From Mycobacterium sp. Marseille-P9652 (GTDB taxonomy: Bacteria; Actinomycetota; Actinomycetes; Mycobacteriales; Mycobacteriaceae), in assembly GCF_902652685.1 (NCBI RefSeq), contig NZ_CACRUY010000015.1:38969-102968 (forward strand): a stretch of DNA of 64,000 nt, given 5' to 3'. Made by a program: the position numbers and the translations under genes. Under the pieces are notes generated by a model that saw only the letters and a program-made list of their open reading frames with translations, searched no databases and was not told the DNA's origin. This document shows positions 30,706-40,075 of this stretch, in pieces; position 1 is the stretch's first letter; each line of letters opens with the position of its first letter.

Positions 30706-31877
30706 CCCGCGGGCGCCGCGACCTCGCGGTGAAACTCGTCGGCCTTGTCGAACGCCGGGCTGAAGCGGATCGCGATCGCGACCACCGACATCATCACCGG
30801 GAGGGTCACCAGCGCCGCCGCCAGTCCCGCCGCGCCGGCCAGGTGCCCGATGAGTGGCGGGCCCAGCAGATAGCCGATCCAGCCCGTCGCGGCGACCAGG
30901 GCGATCGCCGACCCCGCCTCGGTGGCCGAATACGCCGCGCTGAAGGCCGTGGGCACGAGCAGCGCCACGCCGGCGCCCAGGGCGGCGAAACCCAGCACCC
31001 CGGCGACGGCGCTGCCGGTGACCAGCGCCACGCTCATGCCGGCCACCGCGACGAGCGCCAGCGCCGGCAGCAGGCGGCGGCTGGGCATCCGCGCGTGCAG
31101 GCGCAGCGCGCCAAGGCGCGTGACCACCATCGTGAGCGTGTACGCCGCGTAGCTCAGCGCCGCGACGCCCGGGCCGGTGCCGACGACGTCGCACAGGTAG
31201 GTGGCGGACCAGTCGGTGGCGGCGCCCTCGCACAGGAACGACGCGAACGCCACCGCCGCGAGGATCGCCACGGTCGGCGTCAGCCACCTCCGCCCGGCCA
31301 AACCGGACCTCGACGGCTCGGGCTCCCGGTCGCGGACCAGGCCCCGGGTGAGCGCCTCACCCGCGACCACCACGACGGCCCCGAGGACCGCCAGCTGCGG
31401 CGCGAGCCCGACGCCGGCGCTGACGCAGGCCGCCCCGATCAGCGCGCCCACCAGCGCGCCGACGCTCCACATTCCATGGAAACGGGCCATGATCGGCGCC
31501 CGCGCCATTCGCTCGACCGCGGCGGCCTGGGTGTTCATCGCGACGTCGAGCGCCCCCTGGAAGAACCCCCACAGCGCCAGCGCGCCGAACAGCGACGCGG
31601 CCGACCAGGCCAGCCCGACCGTGGCGCCGGCGGCCGCGTAGCCGGCGAGCGTCACGTGGACCAGCCGGCGGCTGCCGACACGGGGCAGCGCCCAGTGGCA
31701 CAGGAGCGTGGCCACGACGGACCCCAGCGGCGCGCCGAACAGGGCCGTGCCCAGTGCCGCGTCGGTCAGGCCGAGCTCGGCCTTGACCCGGGGGATGTGG
31801 GCGGCCCACGACGAGAACACGACCGCGTGGGCCAGGAACGCCGACGTGACGCCCACCTTCGCGCGGCGCAGCCCCAT
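30702..31877 (-). CDS. MFS transporter (YbjJ-like)
   Basis: About 391 residues with twelve predicted membrane helices. The conserved N-terminal helix 1 has FSSWAAHIPRVKAELGLTD, typical of the YbjJ/FucP-like sugar or drug MFS group. I placed the start at the ATG at 31877 (M-G-L-R-R-A-K); a start at 31916 would overlap psd. It sits between moeA2 and psd, genes that I recall as adjacent in M. tuberculosis, so it is an inserted or differentially lost gene. Substrate unknown. Confidence 0.82.
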   Translation of the reverse strand: MGLRRAKVGVTSAFLAHAVVFSSWAAHIPRVKAELGLTDAALGTALFGAPLGSVVATLLCHWALPRVGSRRLVHVTLAGYAAAGATVGLAWSAASLFGALALWGFFQGALDVAMNTQAAAVERMARAPIMARFHGMWSVGALVGALIGAACVSAGVGLAPQLAVLGAVVVVAGEALTRGLVRDREPEPSRSGLAGRRWLTPTVAILAAVAFASFLCEGAATDWSATYLCDVVGTGPGVAALSYAAYTLTMVVTRLGALRLHARMPSRRLLPALALVAVAGMSVALVTGSAVAGVLGFAALGAGVALLVPTAFSAAYSATEAGSAIALVAATGWIGYLLGPPLIGHLAGAAGLAAALVTLPVMMSVVAIAIRFSPAFDKADEFHREVAAPAG

Positions 31878-31909
31878 GCCCCCATCATGGCGGCTCGTAA
31901 GATGGCCGC

Positions 31910-32644
31910 GTGGCACGACGCCCCAGCAGCCCCCCTCCTCCGGTCGGTCCCACCGCCGAGGACCCGGCCTTCAGCCCCCGGCACGTGCTCGAACTGGTGC
32001 GCTCCGCCATTCCGCCGGTCCACCCGGCCGGAAGACCGTTCATCGCCGGGGGCCTCGGGCTCGCCCTGGCGGGGCGTCGCCACCGGTGGCTGCGCCGGGC
32101 CGGCCTGCTGACGGCCGGCGCCTGCGCGGGCTTCTTCCGGCATCCCCCGCGCGTGCCGCCCACCCGGCCCGGCGTCGTGGTGGCGCCGGCCGACGGCATG
32201 GTCTGCGTGATCGACAGCGCGGCGCCGCCGGCCGAACTCGGCATGGCCGACACGCCACTGCCGCGGGTCAGCATCTTCCTGTCGCTGCTCGACGCCCACG
32301 TGCAGCGCGCGCCCGTCGGCGGGGAAGTGGTCGCCGTGCAGCACCGGCCCGGCCGGTTCGGGTCGGCCGACCTGGCCGCCGCCAGCACCGAGAACGAGCG
32401 CACCGGGCTGCGGATCCGGACCGACGAAGGCGCCGAGGTGGTCGCCGTGCAGATCGCCGGCCTGCTGGCGCGCCGCATCGTGTGCGACGCCCGCGTCGGG
32501 GACAAGCTCGGGATCGGCGACACCTACGGGCTGATCCGGTTCGGGTCGCGGCTGGACACCTACCTGCCGGCGGGCGCCGAGCCGCTCGTGCAGGTGGGCC
32601 AGCGCACGATCGCCGGCGAGACCGTGCTGGCCGAACTGCCATGA
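31910..32644 (+). CDS. psd: Phosphatidylserine decarboxylase
   Basis: 244 residues. Pyruvoyl enzyme that converts phosphatidylserine to phosphatidylethanolamine at the membrane. The self-cleavage site is in IRFGSRLD near residue 209, where Gly-Ser would yield the pyruvoyl alpha chain. Also visible are VVAPADGMV and the [13 protein letters not shown] segment with the catalytic His. The GTG start lies 32 bases from the divergent MFS gene. Its stop overlaps the pssA ATG (ATGA), so the two consecutive steps are co-translated. Confidence 0.93.
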   Translation: MARRPSSPPPPVGPTAEDPAFSPRHVLELVRSAIPPVHPAGRPFIAGGLGLALAGRRHRWLRRAGLLTAGACAGFFRHPPRVPPTRPGVVVAPADGMVCVIDSAAPPAELGMADTPLPRVSIFLSLLDAHVQRAPVGGEVVAVQHRPGRFGSADLAAASTENERTGLRIRTDEGAEVVAVQIAGLLARRIVCDARVGDKLGIGDTYGLIRFGSRLDTYLPAGAEPLVQVGQRTIAGETVLAELP

Positions 32645-33504
32645 TCAGCAAGCCGCGGGCCAAACGGGCCGTCAACCTGCAGATCCTGCCCAGCGCGATG
32701 ACGGTGCTGTCCATCTGCGCGGGGCTCACCGCCATCAAGTTCGCGCTCGAACACCAGCCGAAGGCCGCGATGGCGCTGATCGCCGCGGCGGCCATCCTCG
32801 ACGGCCTGGACGGCCGGGTGGCCCGCATCCTCGACGCGCAGTCGCGCATGGGCGAGGAGATCGACTCGCTGGCCGACGCGGTGAACTTCGGTGTGACACC
32901 GGCGATCGTGCTGTACCTGACGCTGTTCTCCCAGTCGCCGGCCGGGTGGATCGTGGTGCTGCTGTACGCGGTGTGCGTGGTGCTGCGGCTGGCCCGCTAC
33001 AACGCGCTGCAGGACGACGGCAGGCAGCCCTCCTACACGCACGAATTCTTCGTCGGGATGCCCGCGCCGGCGGGCGCGGTGTCGATGATCGGCCTGATCG
33101 GGCTCAAGCTGCAGTTCGGGGAGGGCTGGTGGACGTCGCCGGTTTTCCTGTGCATCTGGATCACCGGGACTTCGATGCTGATGATCAGCAAGATTCCGAT
33201 GCGCAAGATGCACGCCGCCGCGGTGCCCCCGAACTGGGCCGCCCCCCTGCTGGCGCTGCTCGCGATCGCCGCGGCCGCCGCGGTGCTGGCCCCCTACCTG
33301 TTGATCTGGGTGATCATCATCGCCTACCTCTGTCACGTCCCGTTCGCGGTGCGCAACCAGCGCTGGCTCGCCGCCCATCCGGAGGCGTGGGGCGACGAGC
33401 CGAGGCAGCGTCGCGCCGCCCGGCGCGCCAACCGCCGCGCGCAGCCGAAGGGCCGCTCCGCGGCGCGGCTGGGGTTGCGCAAGCCCGGCGGTCGCCTGCG
33501 ATGA
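32641..33504 (+). CDS. pssA: CDP-diacylglycerol-serine O-phosphatidyltransferase
   Basis: 287 residues. The CDP-alcohol phosphotransferase motif D-G-x2-A-R-x8-G-x3-D-x3-D is seen in [20 protein letters not shown] and the following SLAD. About six to eight membrane helices follow, then a very basic tail ([16 protein letters not shown]). It makes phosphatidylserine, the substrate of psd just upstream. Start and stop overlap psd and the AAA ATPase gene by 4 bases each. Confidence 0.95.
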   Translation: MISKPRAKRAVNLQILPSAMTVLSICAGLTAIKFALEHQPKAAMALIAAAAILDGLDGRVARILDAQSRMGEEIDSLADAVNFGVTPAIVLYLTLFSQSPAGWIVVLLYAVCVVLRLARYNALQDDGRQPSYTHEFFVGMPAPAGAVSMIGLIGLKLQFGEGWWTSPVFLCIWITGTSMLMISKIPMRKMHAAAVPPNWAAPLLALLAIAAAAAVLAPYLLIWVIIIAYLCHVPFAVRNQRWLAAHPEAWGDEPRQRRAARRANRRAQPKGRSAARLGLRKPGGRLR

Positions 33505-35669
33505 CCCAACCGGGCCGGCAGCTCACCCTCACCGCCCGGCTGAACACCTCCGCCGTCGACTCCCGCCGCGGCGTCGTCCGCCTGCACCCGAGTGTCGTTG
33601 CCGCGCTGGGCATCCGGGAGTGGGACGCGATCTCGCTGACCGGCTCGCGCACGACGGCCGCGGTCGCCGGGCTGGCCGGCCCGGACACCCCGGTCGGCAC
33701 CGCCCTGCTCGACGACGTGACGCTGTCCAACGCCGGCCTTCGCGAGGACGCCCCGGTGATCGTGGGCACGGTGACCGTGTACGGGGCGAGGTCGGTGACG
33801 CTGTCCGGCTCCGCGCTGGCCACCCAGTCGATCTCGTCGGTGACGCTGCGCCAGGCCCTGCTCGGCAAGGTGGTGACCGTGGGCGACGCGGTGTCGCTGC
33901 TTCCCCGCGACCTGGGCCCGGGCTTCTCGACGGCGGCCGCCACCCGCGCGCTGGCCGCCTCGGTGGGCATCAGCTGGACCTCGGAGCTGCTGACGGTGAC
34001 CGGCGTCGATCCGGTGGGGCCGGTGAGCGTGCAGCCCAACACGCTGGTCACCTGGGGCACCGCCGTGCCGTCCGGCCCGGCGACCGCGTCGCACGAGCTG
34101 GTCGAGGTGGCCAGCCCCGAGACCGTCGTCGAGGAGCTCAAGGGGGCGCAGCCGCAGGCCGCCAAGCTGTCGGAGTGGCTCAAGCTCGCGCTCGACGAGC
34201 CGCACCTGCTCAAGACGCTGGGCGCCGGCACCAACCTCGGCGTGCTGGTGTCCGGTCCCGCCGGCGTGGGCAAGGTGACCCTCGTGCACGCGGTGTGCGA
34301 CGGGCGCCGGCTGGTCAAGCTGGACGGCCCGGAGGCCGGCGCGCTGGCGGCCGACGACCGGCTCAAGGCGGTCGCGTCGGCGGTCAAGGCAGTGCGCGAC
34401 GGCGGCGGCGTGCTGCTGATCACCGACGTCGACGCGCTGCTGCCGGCCACCCCCGAGCCGGTCGCGTCGCTGATCCTCGGCGAGCTGCGCACCGCCGTCG
34501 CCACCGCGGGCGTCGCCCTGATCGCCACCTCGGCCCGGCCCGATCAGCTCGATGCCCGGCTGCGCGCCCCCGACCTGTGCGACCGCGAGCTGAGCGTGCC
34601 GCTGCCGGACGCCGGCACCCGTAAGGCGCTGCTGGAATCGCTGCTCAAGCCGGTGCCCGCCGGCGATCTGGACCTCGACGAGATCGCAGGCCGCACACCG
34701 GGTTTCGTGGTCGCCGACCTGGCGGCGCTGGTGCGGGAGGCGGCGCTGCGGGCGGCGTCGCGGGCCAGCGCCGACGGGCAGCCGCCGAAGCTGAACCAGG
34801 AGGACCTCGTCGGCGCCCTGACGGTCATCCGGCCGCTGTCCCGCTCGGCCAGCGAGGAGGTGACCGTCGGGAACGTCACGCTGAACGACGTCGGCGACAT
34901 GGCCGAGGCCCGGCAGGCGCTCACCGAAGCGGTGCTGTGGCCGCTGCAGCATCCCGACACGTTCGCCCGGCTCGGCGTGGAGCCGCCGCGGGGGGTGCTG
35001 CTGTACGGTCCGCCGGGCTGCGGCAAGACCTTCGTCGTCCGCGCCCTGGCCAGCACCGGCCGGCTGTCGGTGCACGCCGTCAAGGGCTCCGAGCTGATGG
35101 ACAAGTGGGTGGGCAGCAGCGAGCGGGCGGTGCGCGAATTGTTCCGGCGCGCAAGGGATTCCGCACCGTCACTGGTGTTCCTCGACGAGATCGACGCGCT
35201 GGCGCCACGGCGCGGCCAGAGCTTCGACTCCGGGGTGAGCGACAAGGTGGTGGCCGCCCTGCTGACCGAACTCGACGGCGTCAACCCGCTGCGCGACGTG
35301 GTCGTGCTGGGCGCCACCAACCGGCCGGACCTGATCGACCCCGCCCTGCTGCGGCCGGGGCGCCTGGAGCGGCTGGTGTTCGTCGAACCGCCCGACGCCG
35401 CCGCCCGCCTCGAAATATTGCGCACGGCGGGCAAATCCATTCCGCTGAGCGCGGACGTCAACCTCGAGGACGTGGCCGCCGGGCTCGAGGGCTACAGCGC
35501 GGCCGACTGCGTGGCGCTGCTGCGCGAGGCGGCGCTCACGGCGATGCGCCGGTCGATCGATGCCACCGACGTGACGGCCGCCGACCTCGCCGCGGCCCGC
35601 GAAACCGTGCGCCCCTCACTGGATCCCGTCCAGGTGGACTCCCTCAAGGCCTTTGCGAAAGTCCTTTAG
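33501..35669 (+). CDS. CDC48/p97-like tandem AAA+ ATPase (Rv0435c-like)
   Basis: 722 residues. An N-terminal double-psi barrel like CDC48 (~1-190), then two AAA modules. The first (from ~220) has a degenerate Walker A, GPAGVGKVT, with Val after the Lys-bearing GK, and a Walker B lacking the usual DE (ITDVDALLP), so it may bind but not hydrolyse ATP. The second has canonical GPPGCGKT, FLDEIDALAP, and the arginine-finger region RPGRLERLVF. Probably an unfoldase or remodeller. Coupled to pssA by ATGA. Its 3' end overlaps the TetR gene at 35616 by 54 bases. Confidence 0.9.
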   Translation: MTQPGRQLTLTARLNTSAVDSRRGVVRLHPSVVAALGIREWDAISLTGSRTTAAVAGLAGPDTPVGTALLDDVTLSNAGLREDAPVIVGTVTVYGARSVTLSGSALATQSISSVTLRQALLGKVVTVGDAVSLLPRDLGPGFSTAAATRALAASVGISWTSELLTVTGVDPVGPVSVQPNTLVTWGTAVPSGPATASHELVEVASPETVVEELKGAQPQAAKLSEWLKLALDEPHLLKTLGAGTNLGVLVSGPAGVGKVTLVHAVCDGRRLVKLDGPEAGALAADDRLKAVASAVKAVRDGGGVLLITDVDALLPATPEPVASLILGELRTAVATAGVALIATSARPDQLDARLRAPDLCDRELSVPLPDAGTRKALLESLLKPVPAGDLDLDEIAGRTPGFVVADLAALVREAALRAASRASADGQPPKLNQEDLVGALTVIRPLSRSASEEVTVGNVTLNDVGDMAEARQALTEAVLWPLQHPDTFARLGVEPPRGVLLYGPPGCGKTFVVRALASTGRLSVHAVKGSELMDKWVGSSERAVRELFRRARDSAPSLVFLDEIDALAPRRGQSFDSGVSDKVVAALLTELDGVNPLRDVVVLGATNRPDLIDPALLRPGRLERLVFVEPPDAAARLEILRTAGKSIPLSADVNLEDVAAGLEGYSAADCVALLREAALTAMRRSIDATDVTAADLAAARETVRPSLDPVQVDSLKAFAKVL

Positions 35670-36239
35670 CATCGCCCGGACCGCCGCGGCGACATCGCCC
35701 TCCAGCCAGGGCGGCATCGGCTCGTCGTGCGCGTGGCGACGCACGACGGCGTAGGGCAGATCGGCGACCGCCCGCGCGACCGCGTCGACGGCGCGGGCGT
35801 CGTTGCGCCCGTAGAGTTCTCGGGCCACCGCGCCGAGGCGCTCGGTCAGCGGCGCGTTCATCGCGGCGAGCGTCTCGTTGAACGCCGCGTCGGGTTCGGC
35901 GTCGAGCAGGTCGCCGGGCCGGATCGTCAACAGCAGGCGGGCGTCCTCGGGCAGTTCCCGCGCGAAGCCGATCGCCGCGACGGCCATCGCGACCGCGGTC
36001 TCAAGCGGGGTGTCGCCGCGCGCGGCCATCGCCCGCGTCTGGAAGCGTTCGAGCGCCCGCAGCCACGCCGCGGTCAGGATGCCGTCGCGGCTGCCGAAGC
36101 GGTGATACAGGGTGCCCGCGGGCGCACCGCTGGCCTTCGCGATCGCCGCGACGCTCGCCGCCCGCGGCCCGCCGTCGAGCACCAGGGCCCGCGCCGCGTC
36201 GAGGATCACATCGGTGCCGTGCTTCCGCGGAGGTGCCAC
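35616..36239 (-). CDS. TetR-family transcriptional regulator
   Basis: 207 residues. Helix-turn-helix: ILDAARALVLDGGPRAASVAAIAK, then ASGAPAGTLYHRFGSRDGI. The ligand domain is unspecific. Divergent from the DUF2867-like gene with only 21 bases between the two start codons, so one bound dimer could control both. Its last 54 bases overlap the end of the AAA ATPase gene on the other strand, a rather long convergent overlap. The final codons may be a read-out of that overlap rather than conserved protein. Confidence 0.87.
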   Translation of the reverse strand: MAPPRKHGTDVILDAARALVLDGGPRAASVAAIAKASGAPAGTLYHRFGSRDGILTAAWLRALERFQTRAMAARGDTPLETAVAMAVAAIGFARELPEDARLLLTIRPGDLLDAEPDAAFNETLAAMNAPLTERLGAVARELYGRNDARAVDAVARAVADLPYAVVRRHAHDEPMPPWLEGDVAAAVRAMLKDFRKGLEGVHLDGIQ

Positions 36240-36274
36240 GATCTAGTACATTCCTTCTATATGGAACAGTTATC
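36240..36274. promoter_or_regulatory. Minimal divergent control region, candidate TetR operator
   Basis: The whole 21-base gap between the TetR gene and the DUF2867-like gene is AT-rich against a GC-rich background. It includes TTCC-N8-GGAA (ACATTCC...GGAACAG) running into the start codon. No Shine-Dalgarno sequence fits the downstream gene, so leaderless transcription is possible. Confidence 0.3.
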
Positions 36275-37082
36275 CTATATCGATGAGCATGCCATAACCG
36301 TCGACGCGAGCCGCGAGGACACGTGGTCGGCCCTGCTGCGGGTGATGTGCCGTGACCCGCTCGATCCGGCGACCGTGCCGACCGGTTTCGTCCTCGACGA
36401 GGCGCGGCCCGCGGCCCGGTTCGCGCTGAGGGGCCGCCACCCGTTTGCGGTGTACCGATGGGTGTTCGAACTGGACGCCGAATCGCCCCGGCGCACCCGG
36501 CTCCGCGCGCTGACCTGGGCGGACTTCCCGGGGGTGCACGGCTCGCTGTATCGCGCGCTGGTCATCGGCACCGGCGGCCACCGGATGGCCGTGCGCTGGA
36601 CGCTGCGTCGCGTGGCGACCGCGGCGTGCCCGGACTACACCGACGTCTTCGAGGTCCCGATCGAACCCGGCGACTCGCGCACCGCCGAGCAGGCGTTCCG
36701 CGACGCGGTCGGGCGCCGCCCGGGCGTGTCCGGGAGCGCGGTGGCCTGGATCCACCGGCACGTGTTGCGGCTTAGCCTGGGGCCGTACTCGGCGCCCGGA
36801 CGGGTGATCGGCTGGCCGATCGTGCGATCGGATCCCGACGAGTTCGTGCTCGCGACGGGCGGCCCGCTGATGGATGCCCGGCTGACGCTGCGGCGCGAGG
36901 GCGGCCGGCGCGCCACCCTCACCACGCGACTGCACTACCGCCGGGGCTCCGCCCGCGCGGTCTGGGCCGCCGTCGGTCCGCTGCACCGCGTGGTGGCGCC
37001 GCGGCTGATGGAGCGCAGCGCGCGCCGCGGCTCGTCGCTACGGCTGGCCGAAACCCCACTGAAACTCACTCGAACCCGTTGA
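36261..37082 (+). CDS. DUF2867/SRPBCC-like protein
   Basis: 273 residues. The N-terminus (HAITVDASREDTWSALLRVM) resembles the START/SRPBCC fold, and the middle (RWVFELD, then LRALTWADFPGVHGSLYRALVIG) resembles DUF2867. The C-terminus is basic with the segment PLHRVVAPRLMERSARRG, as in proteins that bind hydrophobic ligands. Likely a small-molecule-binding or envelope-associated protein controlled by the adjacent TetR. I am not sure of the exact family. Confidence 0.65.
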   Translation: MEQLSYIDEHAITVDASREDTWSALLRVMCRDPLDPATVPTGFVLDEARPAARFALRGRHPFAVYRWVFELDAESPRRTRLRALTWADFPGVHGSLYRALVIGTGGHRMAVRWTLRRVATAACPDYTDVFEVPIEPGDSRTAEQAFRDAVGRRPGVSGSAVAWIHRHVLRLSLGPYSAPGRVIGWPIVRSDPDEFVLATGGPLMDARLTLRREGGRRATLTTRLHYRRGSARAVWAAVGPLHRVVAPRLMERSARRGSSLRLAETPLKLTRTR

Positions 37083-37176
37083 ACCCATCGGCCCACCCGG
37101 TCGTGACGACCTCAGGCGCTCCGGGCTGTAACCCCCCTGGGTACTACATACCGCCGGAAGCCGAGGAGAAGAGCGC

Positions 37177-37212
37177 ATGGAAAGCCAGCACACCGGGACC
37201 CCGCGGCGATGA
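37177..37212 (+). CDS. Putative 11-residue leader peptide of the DHA2 pump
   Basis: ATG at 37177 follows a good GAGGAGAAGAG ribosome site and encodes M-E-S-Q-H-T-G-T-P-R-R, then TGA. The TGA overlaps the ATG of the efflux pump (ATGA), while the pump itself has no separate ribosome site. The short frame could couple or attenuate pump translation. Alternatively it is a chance frame and the pump start is elsewhere. Confidence 0.45.
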   Translation: MESQHTGTPRR

Positions 37213-38609
37213 TCGCGGCGAAGCAACCGAGCAGGCGCGTGCTGCTCGTCGCGATCATGGTGTCGATGGTCGTCTTCCTCGACGGCACCGTCGTGAACTT
37301 GGCGCTGCCCGCCACGGAGCGTGACATCGGCGGCGGCATGTGCTCCCAGCAATGGGTCGTGGACGGCTACCTGCTGGCGGTGGCGGCCATGGTGCTGCCG
37401 GGCGGGGCCATCTCCGATCGGTTCGGGCGCATACCGGTGATGCGCTTCGGGCTGGTTGCCTTCGGGGCCGGTTCCGCGCTGGCCGCCACGGCGGGCACGC
37501 CGGCGATGCTGATCGCCGGCCGCCTCGTCCAGGGGCTGGGCGGCGCGTTCCTGGTGCCCGGCTCGCTGGCGCTGATCAACTCGGCGTTCGGCCGCGCGGA
37601 CCGCGCCGCGGCGATCGGAACCTGGACGGCGTGGACGGGCACGGCGTTCGCGCTGGGTCCCCTGCTCGGCGGGCTGGCCGTCGACCTGCTGAACTGGCGA
37701 TGGATCTACATCCTGTCGGCGGTCCCGATGCTCGCCGGTTTCGCGCTCACGTTCGGCCTGCCGCCGTTGCCCCGCGCCGCTGAGCGTGCCCGCCTCGACC
37801 TGCCCGGCGCCGCCCTGTCGGCGGTCGGGCTGGCCGCCACGGTGTACGCCCTGATCGAGTCGGGCCGGCACGGCTGGAACGACCCCGTCATCCGGGCCGC
37901 GCTGCTGCTGGGGGTCGCGGCGCTGGCGGCGTTCGTCGCGTGGCAGCGCCGGGCGCCCCACCCGATGGTGCCGCCGGGTCTGTTCGCCGCCCGCAACTTC
38001 GCCGGCGTCAACCTGGTCACGGCGTTCGTCTACGGCGGCATCACGCTGGGCTCGCTGGCCATCGCCCTGTTCCTCCAGGAGGTCGCCGGGTACTCGGCCA
38101 CCGCCGCGGGTCTGACCACCCTGTCCAGCCCCGTGGTGTCCTTCCTGTTCGCCCGCTCGGTCGGCGGCATGGCCGCCCGGATCGGGGCGCGGGCCTTCCT
38201 GATCGCCGGGCCCGCCCTGGCGGGTGTGGGCCTGCTGCTCATCCACCCCTCGGCGCGCGGCTTCGACGTCGCCACCGACCTGCTGCCGGGCAGGATCGTG
38301 CTGGCCGTGGGGATGGTCCTGGCCATCACGCCCCTGACCGCGCTCAACCTGTCGTCGGTGAAGTCCGCGCACAGCGGGATCGCGGCCGCCATCCAGAACG
38401 CGACCGGTCGGACGTCGGCGCTGCTCGCCGTGGCCTGCATGGGCCTGATCGCCGCCAACCGGCTCACCGACGCCAGCTTCACCCGGCTGCTGCAGGTGAG
38501 CGCGGCGCTGTTCTTCATCGGCGCCCTCGTCAGCGGCGTCGTCATCAGGCACCACGCGGCCGAGCCCGCCGCCGCCCGGGCGCCGCTCCCGGCGCCGAAT
38601 GCCGCCTGA
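37209..38609 (+). CDS. DHA2-family (EmrB/QacA-type) MFS drug efflux pump
   Basis: 466 residues with 14 predicted helices. Motif D1 is in helix 1 (FLDGTVVNLALPATERDIG), motif A in GGAISDRFGRIPVM, and motif C in GTAFALGPLLGGLAVDLLNWRWIY. These are hallmarks of 14-helix drug:proton antiporters. The ATG overlaps the stop of a short leader frame. It follows the TetR/DUF2867 pair and may be part of the same regulated islet. Substrate unknown. Confidence 0.9.
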   Translation: MIAAKQPSRRVLLVAIMVSMVVFLDGTVVNLALPATERDIGGGMCSQQWVVDGYLLAVAAMVLPGGAISDRFGRIPVMRFGLVAFGAGSALAATAGTPAMLIAGRLVQGLGGAFLVPGSLALINSAFGRADRAAAIGTWTAWTGTAFALGPLLGGLAVDLLNWRWIYILSAVPMLAGFALTFGLPPLPRAAERARLDLPGAALSAVGLAATVYALIESGRHGWNDPVIRAALLLGVAALAAFVAWQRRAPHPMVPPGLFAARNFAGVNLVTAFVYGGITLGSLAIALFLQEVAGYSATAAGLTTLSSPVVSFLFARSVGGMAARIGARAFLIAGPALAGVGLLLIHPSARGFDVATDLLPGRIVLAVGMVLAITPLTALNLSSVKSAHSGIAAAIQNATGRTSALLAVACMGLIAANRLTDASFTRLLQVSAALFFIGALVSGVVIRHHAAEPAAARAPLPAPNAA

Positions 38610-38621
38610 CGAACAGTGCCG

Positions 38622-39434
38622 TCACGGACCGGGCAGGTCCGACCATTCCGCCGAGATCCGCGCGCCGAACCGCGGCGGCCGTCGCTCCAGGAAGGCGTCG
38701 ACCCCCTCGCGGGCATCCGCGCCGCCCATGACGCGCCGGTGTAGCAGCGTTTCCAGCGCCGCGACCTGGCGCGGGGTGTAGCTGTTGGTGGCGCTGTCCC
38801 ACAGCAGCCGCTTGCACAACGCCGCCGACATCGGCGCCACGTTGGCCGCGATGTCGCGCGCCATGTCGAGGGCGTCGCCGAGCACCCGTCCGGCGGGCAC
38901 CGCCCGGTTCGCGATGCCCAGCGCCACCGCCTCGGCGCCGGTGAACGTCCGCCCGGTCAGCAGCACCTCGGCGGCCACCCCGAGCCCGGCCAGGTGCGTC
39001 AGCGTCCAATGCGACATGCAGTCCGGCAGGACGCCCCGGCGCACCTGCACCACACCGTATTTCGCGTCCTCGGCGACGATGCGGACGTCGGCCTGCAGCG
39101 CCATTGTGAGGCCGATCCCGACGGCGTGCCCGTTGAGCGCGGCGATGACGGGCTTGCGTATCTCGAAGGCGGCCGGGTCGATCGGCGAGGCCGAGAACCC
39201 GTCCTCCGGCGAATCGAAAGGCGATGCGCCGCCGGAGAAGTCGGCCCCGGCGCAGAAGGTGGAGCCCGCGCCGGTCAGCACGACGGCGCGGACGTCGTCG
39301 ACGCCGTCGCACTCGCGGTAGGCCCGGCCCAGCAGCGCGCCCATCTCGGCGGTGTAGGCGTTGCGGCGCTCGGGACGGTTGAGCGTGAGCACCGCCACGC
39401 CGCCGTCGATGTGGACCGTGACGTCGCCGCTCAT
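38622..39434 (-). CDS. Enoyl-CoA hydratase/isomerase family protein
   Basis: 270 residues of the crotonase family: VAVLTLNRPERRNAYT, GAGSTFCAGADFSGG (first oxyanion region), and ALNGHAVGIGLTMALQADVRIVAE (second). It carries Asp/Glu rather than the classical Glu pair of hydratases at the active-site helix, so isomerase or another activity is possible. The ATG overlaps the stop of the Lon-domain gene by 4 bases, so it rides on that transcript. I do not recall it between Rv0435c and Rv0434 in M. tuberculosis. Confidence 0.85.
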   Translation of the reverse strand: MSGDVTVHIDGGVAVLTLNRPERRNAYTAEMGALLGRAYRECDGVDDVRAVVLTGAGSTFCAGADFSGGASPFDSPEDGFSASPIDPAAFEIRKPVIAALNGHAVGIGLTMALQADVRIVAEDAKYGVVQVRRGVLPDCMSHWTLTHLAGLGVAAEVLLTGRTFTGAEAVALGIANRAVPAGRVLGDALDMARDIAANVAPMSAALCKRLLWDSATNSYTPRQVAALETLLHRRVMGGADAREGVDAFLERRPPRFGARISAEWSDLPGP

Positions 39435-40075
39435 TCCGACAGCTGGAACTCCACGATCTCGGCGACGGCGTCCAGTGCCTCGCTGAGTGCGTCGCGCCGG
39501 TCGGCGGCCGACGGCGCGGCCAGCACCGAGTAGCGGTCGGCGGTGCCGATTGGGATCCGCGACGCCAGCTCGAACAGGCGCCGCCCGGGATCGCCGCCCT
39601 CGTCGCGACCGACCAGCACCTCGCGGTCCGGCAGCGCGACGTCGCGGGCCTCCGCGATCCGCTCGAACAGGGCCACGGCCCGGTCCTCGATGTCGCGCAA
39701 CTGGCCGGGCGTCACCGGTTCGCCCGGCTCGTCGGGCCACAGCGCCACGTTCGCCCGCGGGAAGGGGTCGTCGGGCAGCCATTCCACCACCCGGATCCGC
39801 TCCCCCGTCCGGCACTGCACGGAGTACCGGCCCTCGCCGTGGTCCACGCACTCGGTGATCCGCGCGAGCACGCCCACCTCGGACCGCTTGTCTCCCCCGC
39901 CGACCTCGCGGCCCTGCGAGATCAGCACCACGCCAAACGGATCGCCGCTCTCGGTGCACTGCCGCACCATCGCGCTGTAGCGGGGCTCGAAGATCCGCAG
40001 CGGCAGATCCTCGTCGGGCAGCAGGCCGGCCTCCAACGGGAACATGGCCAGCTCGATCGATTCCGGGAATTCCAT
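39431..40075 (-). CDS. Lon N-terminal-domain protein (Rv0434-like)
   Basis: 214 residues of the LON substrate-binding (peptidase S16 N-terminal) domain: MFPLEAGLLPDEDLPLRIFE and YSAMVRQC at the start, then ITECVDHGEGRYSV. There is no ATPase or protease part, so it is a stand-alone domain, perhaps an adaptor or substrate-binding protein. Its ATG shares one base with the stop of the upstream ligase gene. Length and place match Rv0434. Confidence 0.9.
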   Translation of the reverse strand: MEFPESIELAMFPLEAGLLPDEDLPLRIFEPRYSAMVRQCTESGDPFGVVLISQGREVGGGDKRSEVGVLARITECVDHGEGRYSVQCRTGERIRVVEWLPDDPFPRANVALWPDEPGEPVTPGQLRDIEDRAVALFERIAEARDVALPDREVLVGRDEGGDPGRRLFELASRIPIGTADRYSVLAAPSAADRRDALSEALDAVAEIVEFQLSE

